Virus record (IMG/VR): IMGVR_UViG_3300042904_000196
Coordinates: 1 to 64,000 of that record
Length of the DNA stretch: 64,000 bases
Direction: 5' to 3' (one strand)
DNA from: a virus
Part shown: positions 8,885-17,922 of the stretch, one piece after another
Layout: each line of letters starts with the position of its first letter
Position numbering within the stretch: position 1 is the stretch's first letter
Position numbers and translations under genes: made by a program
The notes under the pieces: generated by a model
What the model was told of the DNA's origin: nothing
The model's database searches: none
What the model saw: the letters and a program-made list of their open reading frames with translations, nothing else

Positions 8885-9220
8885 ATGTTCAAAATCATCC
8901 GAGGTAAAATCGTTTTCACCCTTACTGTTGGTATGATAGCATCTGGTTTGACTGCTGGTGCGGGTTATGTTGGTACCCGAGGCTGGAACTGGCATAACGA
9001 AAAAGATGCCGCGGATGTTGAGACGAAGCAGTGGCAAGTGATTCGCGACCAACATATCATCGGTGTTAAGGACGAATTGACTGCTTTCAAAACAGGTGTC
9101 AAAAGCGATCTCAGCGAAATCAAAGCAGGTGTTAATCAGACTAATAGCCGTTTGGACCAGTTGATGATGCAGCTTATTGTGCCGCATCGTTTGGCTGACC
9201 ATCCGACTAGAGGAGACTAA
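8885..9220 (+). CDS. Small membrane-anchored coiled-coil protein
   Basis: 111 residues with a strong AGGAGGG 5 nt before the ATG. Residues ~10-31 (VFTLTVGMIASGLTAGAGYV) form one membrane segment, followed by a charged, probably helical tail with heptad spacing. Topology is likely N-in. It resembles holins or membrane anchors only in layout; no family is recognised. Its location between capsid and neck genes is unusual for a lysis gene. Confidence 0.65.
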   Translation: MFKIIRGKIVFTLTVGMIASGLTAGAGYVGTRGWNWHNEKDAADVETKQWQVIRDQHIIGVKDELTAFKTGVKSDLSEIKAGVNQTNSRLDQLMMQLIVPHRLADHPTRGD

Positions 9221-9221
9221 C

Positions 9222-9695
9222 GTGAACGGCCTTCGCTTTGTGCAGAACGTTCTCTACAAGCTGAAACAGAGATACGGTCTTGCGATTGATGTCTACAATG
9301 TTACTGCTACAACGGCAGAGACAGGGATAACGACGCGAACACTAGCGAAGGTGGCTGTAAAACGTGCCCTCGTCCTAGAGTCCGCAAACAATCAGAAAGT
9401 CGCCCACGACTTGGCTTTCAGCTTGGCAAAAGTTATGGGTGGTCTGTTAGACATCTCTGATCGACGATTCATCGTAGATCGCAAGGATCTTGGTGCCTTT
9501 ATTATAGTGCCTGCTACCACGTATATTGTTTTTAAGCAACGAAAGTTTGAAGTCAAAGAAATCTCTGAGATTGAAAACTCTTCGTGCTTCAGTGTTGTGG
9601 CTCGCGAAACCAAGAATGAACCCTTCGGGCAGATTTTTGATTTCAGAATCACTCATGTCATTAGCTTGAATCAGGAGGTAGCAAATGAGTCCTGA
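9222..9695 (+). CDS. Putative head-completion protein
   Basis: 157 residues. The start is GTG at 9222 with AGAGGAG upstream; an in-frame TTG at 9177 would overlap the previous gene. It begins VNGLRFVQNVLYKLKQRYG, then a mixed alpha/beta body. The gene order capsid, (membrane protein), this gene, the next gene, tail tube is where siphophages encode head-closure and tail-completion proteins. Role is inferred from order only. A palindrome variant encodes FDFRI near the C-terminus. Confidence 0.55.
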   Translation: MNGLRFVQNVLYKLKQRYGLAIDVYNVTATTAETGITTRTLAKVAVKRALVLESANNQKVAHDLAFSLAKVMGGLLDISDRRFIVDRKDLGAFIIVPATTYIVFKQRKFEVKEISEIENSSCFSVVARETKNEPFGQIFDFRITHVISLNQEVANES

Positions 9696-10149
9696 TTGGG
9701 CACGTTGGGTGTATGCTTCCATAGTTAAGTATTACAAAGCTGTTTCGCAAGAGATTGGTGTTCCCCTCTATGTTGAGGGTAACGATCAATTCACTTCGAC
9801 GCTTCAGGAATACTTTGAACTGCGGATATCGGGTCCTAATGTGAAAGCACAGAGCAAAGGCGATTATCTACTTCACGTAGACATCAACCTGCTTGTTAGT
9901 GTTTCAAAATCAATTCCAAACTCGTTCAGGGTTCATGAAATTGGTGGCCTGCTACAATCCAAAGTGGTTGACATCCCGGTCTACATGATCGGCTCTGATG
10001 AAGACGACGATGGTGAAACGCTTGTTTTCTGTTTGAAATTACGGCAAGAGTATCCTATCAAATGGGTATACCTAGGACGCACAGAGTCTGCCACGGGTGT
10101 CTTGCAAGGTGTTGTTGATAGTCGTTATAAGTCCGAGGTTTCAACGTAA
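9685..10149 (+). CDS. Putative tail terminator / tail-completion protein
   Basis: 154 residues, ATG inside the end of the previous gene with AGGAGG upstream. An N-terminal helix (SPDWARWVYASIVKYYKAV) is followed by beta strands and an acidic D-E-D-D-D loop. Size and place, immediately upstream of the tail tube gene, fit tail terminator proteins that cap the tube. No diagnostic motif is visible, so this is a positional call. Confidence 0.55.
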   Translation: MSPDWARWVYASIVKYYKAVSQEIGVPLYVEGNDQFTSTLQEYFELRISGPNVKAQSKGDYLLHVDINLLVSVSKSIPNSFRVHEIGGLLQSKVVDIPVYMIGSDEDDDGETLVFCLKLRQEYPIKWVYLGRTESATGVLQGVVDSRYKSEVST

Positions 10150-10160
10150 AGGGGCCTTAA

Positions 10161-10667
10161 ATGGCTGTTATTGACCTCAAAAACACAACCCTCAATATCA
10201 ACGATGGAACGTCTCCCACCCCGGAGACGATTGAAGTCAAGATTGGTGAGGGCAATATGACGTATTCCGAAAAGCGGAATATGGAATATATCCGTGATCG
10301 TGGCGTCCTTGACACCGTTCGTGAAGGCGATGAGGAACCCGTCGAAGTCAAGTTTGACTTCACGTGGGAATACATCACTTCCGATACTGGTGCGACCGTT
10401 CCGACGGTCGAGGAAGCGCTCAAGAAAACGGGTGAAGCGGCTGCATGGGTTTCGTCTGCAACGGATGATGCCTGTGCACCGTATGCTGTTGATATTGTGG
10501 TTCTCTATGAACCCACGTGTGCTGGTGCTGGAATCACCAACGAAATCGAAACCATTACACTGGTTGAGTTCCGTTGGGAAAGCATCGAACACGATCTTCG
10601 CGGTGGTCAGATTTCCGTCACTGGAAACTGCAATACGACGCTTGCACAGGTTGTTCGGTCTACGTAA
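10161..10667 (+). CDS. Major tail tube protein
   Basis: 168 residues with AAAGGGG upstream. The sequence opens MAVIDLKNTTLNINDG, then IEVKIGEGN-x-T-Y-S-E-K-x-N-x-E-Y and V-x-F-D-F-T-W-E-Y. This pattern is typical of a siphophage tail-tube family that polymerises around the tape measure. It is followed by a strong terminator and then the tail chaperone, the standard siphophage order. Confidence 0.85.
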   Translation: MAVIDLKNTTLNINDGTSPTPETIEVKIGEGNMTYSEKRNMEYIRDRGVLDTVREGDEEPVEVKFDFTWEYITSDTGATVPTVEEALKKTGEAAAWVSSATDDACAPYAVDIVVLYEPTCAGAGITNEIETITLVEFRWESIEHDLRGGQISVTGNCNTTLAQVVRST

Positions 10668-10673
10668 TCAGAT

Positions 10674-10703
10674 GGGGCGATCCTTCGGGGTCGCCCCTTT
10701 CTT
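10674..10703 (+). terminator. Intrinsic terminator after tail tube gene
   Basis: GGGGCGA / TCGCCCC stem extended by TCC/GGG, small loop, then TTTCTTC. It probably lets the tube gene be expressed at higher level than the downstream tail genes. Confidence 0.85.
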
Positions 10704-10718
10704 CTCAAAGGGTAAGTG

Positions 10719-11252
10719 ATGAAAATTAAAGGTAAAGAAATCAAGTCGTCCAATATCGAGTTTGTTGTCCTACCGCGAAACGACGGCGACATTGTGTTCG
10801 AGTGCCATGCGGTCTTGGACTACAAGCCTTTCGATCTTATGTGTCCCGAGCCGAAGCCTCCCTTTAAGATGCTTCCCGGTGGTCAGAAGCTTATTAACGT
10901 TGAGGATGCCAAGTACAAGGAAAAGCTTTCGGCCATCAATCTTAGGAAGATCAGTTGGATGGTTCTGAAATCTTTGGAACCCACTGGTATCGAGTGGGAC
11001 ACGGTCAAAATGGATGACCCCGAAACGTGGGGCAACTACATTGCTGACCTACAGAAATCAGGTTTCTCTGAGGTTGAAATCAATCGCATTGTCATGGGTG
11101 TCATGGCTGCGTGTTCTCTGGACGAGGCCAAGATTGAAGAGGCTCGTCAGCGTTTTTTGACTTCTCGCCGGGATACGGCAGAAAATTCGTCTATCCAAAT
11201 GGACGCACAGCAGAATACTCCGTCTGGCGAGTCTGCGAACGTTTCGGCCTAA
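10719..11252 (+). CDS. Tail assembly chaperone, short form (G-like)
   Basis: 177 residues from the ATG at 10719 (a GTG directly before it is in frame). It has the layout of lambda gpG-type chaperones: a small N-terminal domain, a helical middle (WMVLKSLEPTGIEWDTVKMD) and a short polar tail ending NVSA. Translation normally stops at 11252; ribosomes that slip at 11153-11159 make the longer form. The two products are expected to bind the tape measure during tail assembly and are absent from the virion. Confidence 0.8.
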   Translation: MKIKGKEIKSSNIEFVVLPRNDGDIVFECHAVLDYKPFDLMCPEPKPPFKMLPGGQKLINVEDAKYKEKLSAINLRKISWMVLKSLEPTGIEWDTVKMDDPETWGNYIADLQKSGFSEVEINRIVMGVMAACSLDEAKIEEARQRFLTSRRDTAENSSIQMDAQQNTPSGESANVSA

Positions 11253-11386
11253 GACCGCCAAACGTTAAAGAAACGTTCGATGAGTGCGATGTTATGACAC
11301 GGGCTGCCCTCTTAGCTTATGAGGTAATCCGTGAGCATGAAGAATATACAGAAACTGCTCTTGTAGCAGGTGCTAAGATGGCCTGA
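10719..11386 (+). CDS. Tail assembly chaperone, -1 frameshift form (GT-like)
   Basis: After the slip at 11153-11159 the -1 frame stays open to a TGA at 11384-11386 and encodes a ~75-residue extension. The extension contains RFGLRPPNVKETFDECDVMT followed by R-A-A-L-L-A-Y-E-x-I-R-E-H-E-E. This is the conserved T-domain of siphophage GT chaperones, which recruits the tail tube protein. The frame has no start of its own with a ribosome-binding site, so frameshifting is the natural way to express it. Its stop codon lies inside the terminator stem. Confidence 0.85.
11153..11159 (+). other. Programmed -1 frameshift slippery site TTTTTTG
   Basis: In the G frame the codons read cgT TTT TTG, a perfect X-XXY-YYZ heptamer. 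Slipping by -1 joins the G frame to the open T frame. It is the only good heptamer I see in the stretch where both frames are open. Confidence 0.85.
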
Positions 11387-11415
11387 TTGATTCCCGAATC
11401 AATCAGGCCATTTTT
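11379..11415 (+). terminator. Terminator built around the palindrome
   Basis: A perfect 15-bp stem (11379-11393 with 11396-11410) closes on a 2-nt CC loop, followed by TTTTT. Its tip is the palindrome variant TGATTCCCGAATCA. The stem also contains the stop codon of the frameshift product. Confidence 0.9.
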
Positions 11416-11426
11416 GGAGGTAGCTA

Positions 11427-12011
11427 ATGGATGATTTCAAAGTTGTATTTGAAATCCCTGACCTGCGAGGGCTTGAAGAGGAACTGCGGCGTGAAGCCAA
11501 AGAAGTATGGCTTTGGGCCATTGAGCAGGTGATACGTAATATTGTGCAGGATGCCCCGGACGGTATTCCTGTATTCACTGGACGCACAAAACAGACTCTC
11601 CAAGCGGCTATCGATGAACTGGTTGCTTTGGGTGGTGATGATATTCCTCTGACGTATATGTATAATCCGAACTACACCTTCACGTTTCTTATGAATCGTA
11701 AGGCGTATAAGGATTCTGTATATGGTCCGCCAGAGGATGCTGAGCTTAGATTTGATAACGATATCTTTTTGACATCGTTCACGTTGAACATACCTGATGA
11801 AGTCTTCGATGTTCAAAACATCGTAGGTGATTCCGGGCACAAAAACCCGCAACGATATGAGCCTTGGGACTTGTTGACGCAAGCCCGGCTAGATATTATT
11901 GACGAGCTTAAAGATCGTCTTGTTGCTTTGTATAAAAAGAGGGTACGTTCGCGGCTCAAGATACGTGTACGTGACACTCGTTCACCACTTCGCAGGTCTT
12001 ATGAGGAATAA
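11427..12011 (+). CDS. Unknown phage protein before tape measure
   Basis: 194 residues, GGAGG upstream of the ATG. It begins MDDFKVVFEIPDLRGLEEEL with an amphipathic helix, contains G-I-P-V-F-T-G-R-T near residue 50, and ends in a basic helix (KKRVRSRLKIRVR). The G-x-T-G-R-T motif after an N-terminal helix recalls HK97 gp10-like tail-completion proteins, but the match is weak. It lies between the chaperone and the tape measure, so a tail assembly role is likely. Confidence 0.6.
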   Translation: MDDFKVVFEIPDLRGLEEELRREAKEVWLWAIEQVIRNIVQDAPDGIPVFTGRTKQTLQAAIDELVALGGDDIPLTYMYNPNYTFTFLMNRKAYKDSVYGPPEDAELRFDNDIFLTSFTLNIPDEVFDVQNIVGDSGHKNPQRYEPWDLLTQARLDIIDELKDRLVALYKKRVRSRLKIRVRDTRSPLRRSYEE

Positions 12012-12013
12012 CG

Positions 12014-15000
12014 ATGGCTGACCTAACACTTACAGGAGACAGTCGAAGTGCTGTCAGAGCTATAGCGGAAATCCGTCTTGCTATCTCACGTGCAACGGCA
12101 GGTAGCCTGACCATGGCGAAGGCTATGCGGGACGCTACAGCAGACATCAGGCGAATGAGCCGAAGCGGTGCCGTGCTAAATACGCTCGGTGCCTCAGCCG
12201 ACAGATTGGCTGAAAAGATTCGGAAATCAACTGCCGAGTACAAGCTTCAGGCTAAGGAGATTGCAAACACCGCTCGAAGTATTCGCACGACACTTAATCG
12301 TTCGAGTGCAAAAGTCAGTTTCCTACCTGATGCGGGACAAAAAGGCCAAATCACGACTCTGATTGATAATGTCCGCGTCAAGATGGATGAACTGGGACTA
12401 AAAGCTGCTCCGGTTAAGCGGCTGTTCAGTGAACTGTTCGCAGGTCAAACGCCTACGAAAATGACCGATGAAATGAGGAAGATTGAGCCACTCCTCAGCA
12501 GAATCGTGAATCTGCAAACTGGCTACATTAACAAACAGAAACAATCCATTGAAGTTGGCAAAAAGCTTGTGCAGACGACCAAGGATCGTTTGGATGCCGA
12601 AGCCAAAGCGTCCCTCGGTGAACGCCGCGGTAGAATCTTTGCTGAAGCATCCAGCCCGAACCAGTCGAAGATTTTCGCTGCAAGAGCAACTGATACTGAA
12701 GTCGGCAAGCTTAATCGTGCTAACTTGGCAATTGCTGAAGCAAACAGGAAAGCACAGTTAAGTACACGGCAACTAACGCAGCTTCAGAATGATTATGTAA
12801 GTGGTGTGAAACGTTCCTTCAGTGCTGCTGAAGCTATCATGCTGCCGCATATCGAGCGACGTATAAATGCTATTCGAAGATTGGGTAACGAGCATGTTAA
12901 GGCTGAAGCCAAAGCCGCTGCCGCTGCCGCCGCTGCTGCCCGAAAAATTGCCACCAGTTATGAAGCCGCCAATAATCACTTGAATAATCTTGTGCTTAGC
13001 TGGCGATCCATTATTAGGTTAGCGTCTATTCAGACATTGCACCTTGCCTTCGGTCGTTTGGTTAGTACGGCATTTGAAGCCTCAAGAGCTTTGGCCCAGT
13101 TACAGACTCAAATTGCCCTCATTCAATCGATTTCGCAAGATGCCCAGCTATCGCAGGAACAGTGGTCTGACTCCATTTTGGCTCTTTCAAGCAATAAGGG
13201 TTTTGACGCTGTTGAAGTTGCTGCTGCCACCTATGAAGCAATCTCGAATCAGGTGACCCGTGGTGCTGAAGCTGTGACCTTCATGGGTCAGGCACTTGAC
13301 TTTGCACGTGCTACAGGCTCGTCTACGACGGACGCTGTCAACTTGCTGTCTTCGGCTATTAACTCGTTCGGTAAATCGTCTGCTGACGCTGAACAGTTGG
13401 CCTCCGAGTTGTTTGCTGTTATTGACTTGGGCCGTGTCAAGGCTGAAGACTTGGCAAATACTTATGGCCGTGTGGCTCCTGCTGCAAAGCAATTAGGTCT
13501 TTCCACGGCGGAGTTTGGTGCATCCATTGCTGTCTTGACCCGAATCGGTGTCAAGCCGCGTGAAGTGCTTACACAGATTTCTGGTATCGTCACTAAGTTG
13601 ATTGCCCCTACCGAAGAAATGACTGAACTTTTCGGTGAGTGGGGTGTTGCTTCCGGTGAAGCTGCTGTCAGAACGTTTGGATTCTTGGGTGTGTTGCAGA
13701 AATTGCAAATCGCTGCGGAATCCGGCGATAGCCGTTTGACGGAATTGGCACAACTCTTTAACGAAGTGCGTGGCTTGCGTGGTGCAGCGTTCCTTTCTTC
13801 CGATCAGGGTATTAAGGAATTTAGTGATACCCTTAGTCAGATTACGGGACGCATTGAAAATTATAAGGAAGCTGTTCGCGTTACCTCGGAGTCAAACGCT
13901 GCTGTTCTGAAAAAGTCAACAGAAGAATTCAAGAACTATGTCTTGAAGAATATTGTTGAACCGATTCAGAATTTCATTGTCGGTATGATCCGTAACGGTA
14001 CAACGTTAACGAGTCTTTTCGTTTCGTTGCGTGCTGCTATACTTCCTTTGCTCACATCATATGCTGCTTGGCGTATTGCTATCATATTGGCTAATGGTGG
14101 TTTGGCTAGAGCTATTCAGTTAGTTCGGACGCGGACACAATTGGCTTTGCTTGAAACCCAAGTATTGTCCAAGAATATTGTTGTCCAGAAAAAAGCAGAA
14201 CAGGCTTTAGCAGATTATGCTAGAGCCGGTGCCGTTTTCAAAAGTCTTGGTATCGGTGTTGCAATATCCGTTATTACGGCGGCTTGGGTTACGTATGCCC
14301 AAGTGCAAGCAGAGATTGCCGAATCTGAAAGAGCCCGTGCCGAAGTTATTAAGCGTTTAACGGCTGTCGAAAACCAGCAGGCAATTCGCCAGCAACAGAT
14401 TCTTGAGAAATTGTCTGGTGCGTTCAGGAAAGCGCTAGATGCTCGCTATCAGGCTTTGCGTCAATATGCTGCTGCGGTTTCTCGTTTGGCTGGCACCATA
14501 GAATCTAATCTTGCTGAGGCACTCGAAGACGCCATTGATCGCTCAAAAGACAGCATGAAAGATTTTGTGAGTGATCTGGACAAGAGTATCACTGATATTG
14601 GTTCCAGAATCAAAGAGCTGAATTCGGAAATTGATAAGGCCACCAAGAACCGTGCTAAGAGCGGTGAGACATTCCAGAAGCGTATCTTTGACCAGCTTCT
14701 GAAAAATGTTGAGAAGGAAGATGATCCGGCTAAAACGATTAAGCTTATCGAAGAACGCAAGAAACAACTTGAGGCAGCCGCCAAGCTTGCACAAGCTAAC
14801 ATTGTACAACCTAATGGCACTATCAATGAAGATGCCCATGAGGTTGTTGTTAAGAATCTTGAAGAGGCAGCAAATCTCCAAGAGCGTATCGCTGATATTA
14901 TGCGTGAGACTGGTGATGATACCGGTTTGAGGAAATTACTTTCCCCGGCAGGTGAATTTGCTCGCATACAGAAACTCTTGAACCAGTATCAAGATGACTA

Positions 15001-16297
15001 CATTGCTAAGTTGAAACGTGCTGAACAGCTTGAGCAAGCTAAGCTTGACAGGCAGAAACAGGCTGTCGAGGCTGTCAAGGAACAGTTCAAAGTTCTTGAG
15101 AAAATCAATTCCAAGACGCCTGAAACCTCGGAAGATCGTCGGCAACAAATTAATGCCACGATGGATCAAGTCGGTACCATATTGCGGACTTTGGTTGGTG
15201 CAGGTATTGATCTAAATACTGCAACAAAGCTATTTTCTACGTTTGAAGATCAGCTTAGGACGCAAGGTCAAGCTCTTGTTACTGCTCGTCAATCTGAGAA
15301 GTTGTCTGGTACGCAGAAAGATATCGATGCTCTGGAAGCAGACAAACAGGCAGAAGCTAAAAAGCTTCTAGACATACAGTCTAACACTGTGGCCGAATCG
15401 AAAAAAGCATTCGGTGAGATTTCATCGTTTGCTGATGCTTTCTCGGTTTCGAGTCTTTTGAATGTAAGTGTGTCTGCGGCTAAAGAGGCTTTTGGCCGTG
15501 CAGAAGCTAAGGGTCTCCCGAAAAGATTCTTTGAAGGCGGGGACGTTGACGTAGATCAGCTTTTACAGAATCTGCGAACGGCTACAGCCACGGCTGCCAT
15601 AGAGCCCTCGGCCGGTAACCTGTCGGCTGTCGATGCTTCGTTAAAGAATTTTGCTATACTGGTTGATAGCTTCACTGAAGCATCGCCTCAAAATGCTGAT
15701 TTTGTAACCATGATGCAACAAGTTAGCACGTTACAAAATCAATTGAATAAGGTTTTTGCAGGGACAGCGGCAGCAAAAACAGCCGAAACTGCTTTGCAAA
15801 ATATAACTACAAACTTGGCTGCTCAACAGCAATCTTTCACAGCACAAATTGCTACTTTGGATAAGCTGTCTCAAGCTGAAATCAAACATGCTCAAGATCG
15901 CCAAAGAATGATTCAAGCTTTGGATCAGGCAAATAATTATCTACGTAGCATCGCTGGGCTTCCCAAGAAAGCTGCTGGCGGCTGGATATCTGGTGGCATC
16001 CCCGGTCGCGATAGCGTACCTATCCTTGCTCAGCAAGGTGAGTTTGTTGTCAATGCACGGGCTGCTCAACGTAATGCTGCTTTGCTCACGGCCCTGAACA
16101 GTGGTCGTGGATTCCGGGGATATGCTCAGGGTGGATTTGTTTCACCTAAGGGCGGTAGCTCGTCGTCTTCTGTGTCGTTTGATTTTAGTGGTATGGCGAT
16201 ATCCGTTCAGGGCGGTTCTAGTGACCGCGAAACGGCTATGAACATCGGTCGTATCCTTGAGCGTGAAGTACGCCGTGGCACGATTAAGTTAAATTAA
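12014..16297 (+). CDS. Tail tape measure protein
   Basis: 1427 residues, the longest gene here. Residues ~1-330 are helical and basic. Residues ~345-560 match the TP901-type tape measure core (WSDSILALSSNKGFDAVEVA, then T-Y-E-A-I-S-N-Q-V-T and A-P-A-A-K-Q-L-G-L-S). Hydrophobic segments lie near ~680-700 and ~745-765. A long coiled-coil region runs to ~1310, and a Gly-rich C-terminus ends GTIKLN. Length sets tail length; at the usual ~1.5 Å per residue this would be a tail of roughly 210 nm. Almost no palindromes occur within this gene. Confidence 0.92.
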   Translation: MADLTLTGDSRSAVRAIAEIRLAISRATAGSLTMAKAMRDATADIRRMSRSGAVLNTLGASADRLAEKIRKSTAEYKLQAKEIANTARSIRTTLNRSSAKVSFLPDAGQKGQITTLIDNVRVKMDELGLKAAPVKRLFSELFAGQTPTKMTDEMRKIEPLLSRIVNLQTGYINKQKQSIEVGKKLVQTTKDRLDAEAKASLGERRGRIFAEASSPNQSKIFAARATDTEVGKLNRANLAIAEANRKAQLSTRQLTQLQNDYVSGVKRSFSAAEAIMLPHIERRINAIRRLGNEHVKAEAKAAAAAAAAARKIATSYEAANNHLNNLVLSWRSIIRLASIQTLHLAFGRLVSTAFEASRALAQLQTQIALIQSISQDAQLSQEQWSDSILALSSNKGFDAVEVAAATYEAISNQVTRGAEAVTFMGQALDFARATGSSTTDAVNLLSSAINSFGKSSADAEQLASELFAVIDLGRVKAEDLANTYGRVAPAAKQLGLSTAEFGASIAVLTRIGVKPREVLTQISGIVTKLIAPTEEMTELFGEWGVASGEAAVRTFGFLGVLQKLQIAAESGDSRLTELAQLFNEVRGLRGAAFLSSDQGIKEFSDTLSQITGRIENYKEAVRVTSESNAAVLKKSTEEFKNYVLKNIVEPIQNFIVGMIRNGTTLTSLFVSLRAAILPLLTSYAAWRIAIILANGGLARAIQLVRTRTQLALLETQVLSKNIVVQKKAEQALADYARAGAVFKSLGIGVAISVITAAWVTYAQVQAEIAESERARAEVIKRLTAVENQQAIRQQQILEKLSGAFRKALDARYQALRQYAAAVSRLAGTIESNLAEALEDAIDRSKDSMKDFVSDLDKSITDIGSRIKELNSEIDKATKNRAKSGETFQKRIFDQLLKNVEKEDDPAKTIKLIEERKKQLEAAAKLAQANIVQPNGTINEDAHEVVVKNLEEAANLQERIADIMRETGDDTGLRKLLSPAGEFARIQKLLNQYQDDYIAKLKRAEQLEQAKLDRQKQAVEAVKEQFKVLEKINSKTPETSEDRRQQINATMDQVGTILRTLVGAGIDLNTATKLFSTFEDQLRTQGQALVTARQSEKLSGTQKDIDALEADKQAEAKKLLDIQSNTVAESKKAFGEISSFADAFSVSSLLNVSVSAAKEAFGRAEAKGLPKRFFEGGDVDVDQLLQNLRTATATAAIEPSAGNLSAVDASLKNFAILVDSFTEASPQNADFVTMMQQVSTLQNQLNKVFAGTAAAKTAETALQNITTNLAAQQQSFTAQIATLDKLSQAEIKHAQDRQRMIQALDQANNYLRSIAGLPKKAAGGWISGGIPGRDSVPILAQQGEFVVNARAAQRNAALLTALNSGRGFRGYAQGGFVSPKGGSSSSSVSFDFSGMAISVQGGSSDRETAMNIGRILEREVRRGTIKLN

Positions 16298-16307
16298 GGA
16301 GATTCCC

Positions 16308-16802
16308 TTGAAACGTTTCAAAGTCATGCATAATGTCGAAGTCACCAATGTCGGTTCCGATGGTAAGGTGAAGTGGAAGGAAACTGTCCACAACGAAATC
16401 ACCACGGTCGGATTTAACAAGCTTCTGGATGTTATGTTCGGTGCCGTTACAGCCATCAGTGCATGGTTCTGTGGCCTTGTGAACAACAGCGGTTTTGTTG
16501 GTTTCGCCGTAGGCGATACTATGGCGTCCCATGCAGGGTGGACGGAGTTCACTGACTATACCGGTGAACGCCAAGAATGGACGGTCGGAACAGCGGCTGC
16601 TGCAAGCATTACGAATGCAGCGGCTATGGCGTTCCCGATCACCGGAACGGGAACCCTGAAAGGTATTATGATTACCAGTGAGGAAGACAACTCTCTTTCC
16701 ACGGGTACGCTTTGGTCTACGGCAGCCTTTAGTTCGGCTCAAGCTGTAGGCAGCGGCGATACTGTGAATGTGACGTACACTGTTACGGCGTCTGAAGTCT
16801 AA
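16308..16802 (+). CDS. Minor virion protein
   Basis: 164 residues. The start is TTG at 16308, 6 nt after AAGGAG. It opens KRFKVMHNVEVTNVGSDGKV, then F-N-K-L-L-D-V-M-F-G, and ends in beta strands. This 'N-terminal strand pair, then helix F-N-x-L-L' layout is common in small phage proteins near tail-tip or fibre genes. The next ATG overlaps its stop (TAATG). Confidence 0.6.
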   Translation: MKRFKVMHNVEVTNVGSDGKVKWKETVHNEITTVGFNKLLDVMFGAVTAISAWFCGLVNNSGFVGFAVGDTMASHAGWTEFTDYTGERQEWTVGTAAAASITNAAAMAFPITGTGTLKGIMITSEEDNSLSTGTLWSTAAFSSAQAVGSGDTVNVTYTVTASEV

Positions 16803-17233
16803 TGGCTATTTACGACCTCAGCGTATCTCATACGCTGGGCTTGGAGGGAACACCCTCTCGGGTGTTCTCCTTCAATATTACTCACGGGCTCGGAATGTCG
16901 GGACCTCTCATTAAAGGGGTCCCGACTTCCGCGGCTAGTAACCTAGGTCTTTCCGGTGTTGCCCTCATGGTTAATGCCGGTCTGATTCTGGAATCATTTT
17001 TGGGCATAGCACACTCTGTCACAAGAACTGTGACAGCCGCCCGAGCCCTTGTAAGTCTTTTAGGGCTGGGTCACACGGTGTCTGTGTACAAATTACCGTA
17101 TGTTGAAACAGACTTCATTGATGCCTCAGCTACGTTCGAGATTGATGTAATTTCTCAAACGTGGGTTACGCTGCACTTTGGCGAGTGGTCGCTGCTTACG
17201 ATGGCTGAATGGCAAGCCCTAGAAATGGAGTAA
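16802..17233 (+). CDS. Small tail-region protein with LGLxH repeats
   Basis: 143 residues, translationally coupled to the preceding gene (TAATG). It contains four loose repeats of the form L-G-[LM]-x-[HG] (SHTLGL, THGLGM, SNLGL, GLGHTV). The C-terminus ends WSLLTMAEWQALEME. No family is recognised. A palindrome variant encodes LILES. Confidence 0.55.
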   Translation: MAIYDLSVSHTLGLEGTPSRVFSFNITHGLGMSGPLIKGVPTSAASNLGLSGVALMVNAGLILESFLGIAHSVTRTVTAARALVSLLGLGHTVSVYKLPYVETDFIDASATFEIDVISQTWVTLHFGEWSLLTMAEWQALEME

Positions 17234-17236
17234 GCT

Positions 17237-17575
17237 ATGGCTTTCGTTTTGAAGAATCCAGATTTCGGCAGTAGCCTTTCCCTTGTGACAAATACTATCA
17301 CAAGGAACACTGCCGGAGGAAAGCTTAACCAAGCTCGCGGTGTCGCATGGTTCAAGGCTCGCGTGTATGAGTGGCAGTTCACTCTCCAGAAGACACCCCT
17401 CGATGCTTTCCTTGCATTTGCTATAGAGAATGCCGGGAAGCTTGTTCAGATAACCGACGAGTACGGCATTAACCGTAATGGTGTTATTCACTCTTTGATA
17501 CGTTATCAGCAGATCAGTCGCGGACCCTGCCCCATGTACAAGCTGTCTTTTACGTTTGAGGGGGTAGCCGAATGA
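17237..17575 (+). CDS. Minor tail protein candidate
   Basis: 112 residues (MAFVLKNPDFGSSLSLVT). The body holds an F-x-x-x-V-Y-E-W-Q-F-T-L strand-turn-strand segment. It overlaps the next gene by 4 nt and lies directly upstream of the tail-tip genes. The pair 17237/17572 has the size and position of the small distal-tail proteins of siphophages, but I see no diagnostic motif. Confidence 0.55.
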   Translation: MAFVLKNPDFGSSLSLVTNTITRNTAGGKLNQARGVAWFKARVYEWQFTLQKTPLDAFLAFAIENAGKLVQITDEYGINRNGVIHSLIRYQQISRGPCPMYKLSFTFEGVAE

Positions 17576-17922
17576 TCGTTCTTGAATTTGCTAATGAATC
17601 GGTCGTCCTTCGGGAGGTCGGTTTTCCCGCCCGTACCCTAGATATTAAGGTGGACATAAAGCGTTCAATGGATGGTCAAATTAGAACCACCAAACAAACG
17701 CCCGTGACAACCTCCCATGAGCAAGAAATTGTTTTCCTCTCCAAGGTGAACATGGACGCTTTTATCGAGTTCATCTTCGATAGTATGGGAGGGACGATCA
17801 AATATACCGACGGTGATAGTGTTGTGTGGTATGTAAAAATTACGAGCGAGCCAGCACAGATTGTTGATGCTGCCCGTAGCCGTAGAACGTGCACCTTACA
17901 GATGGTGAGTGTCGATGGTTAG
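17572..17922 (+). CDS. Minor tail protein candidate
   Basis: 116 residues. Segments such as IKRSMDGQIRTTKQTPVTTS and FLSKVNMDAFIEFIFDSMGG suggest two beta sheets around one helix. Similar in size and layout to the gene just upstream; the two could be related distal-tail components. ATGA overlap with the upstream gene; its stop overlaps the start of the large tail-tip gene. Confidence 0.55.
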   Translation: MIVLEFANESVVLREVGFPARTLDIKVDIKRSMDGQIRTTKQTPVTTSHEQEIVFLSKVNMDAFIEFIFDSMGGTIKYTDGDSVVWYVKITSEPAQIVDAARSRRTCTLQMVSVDG

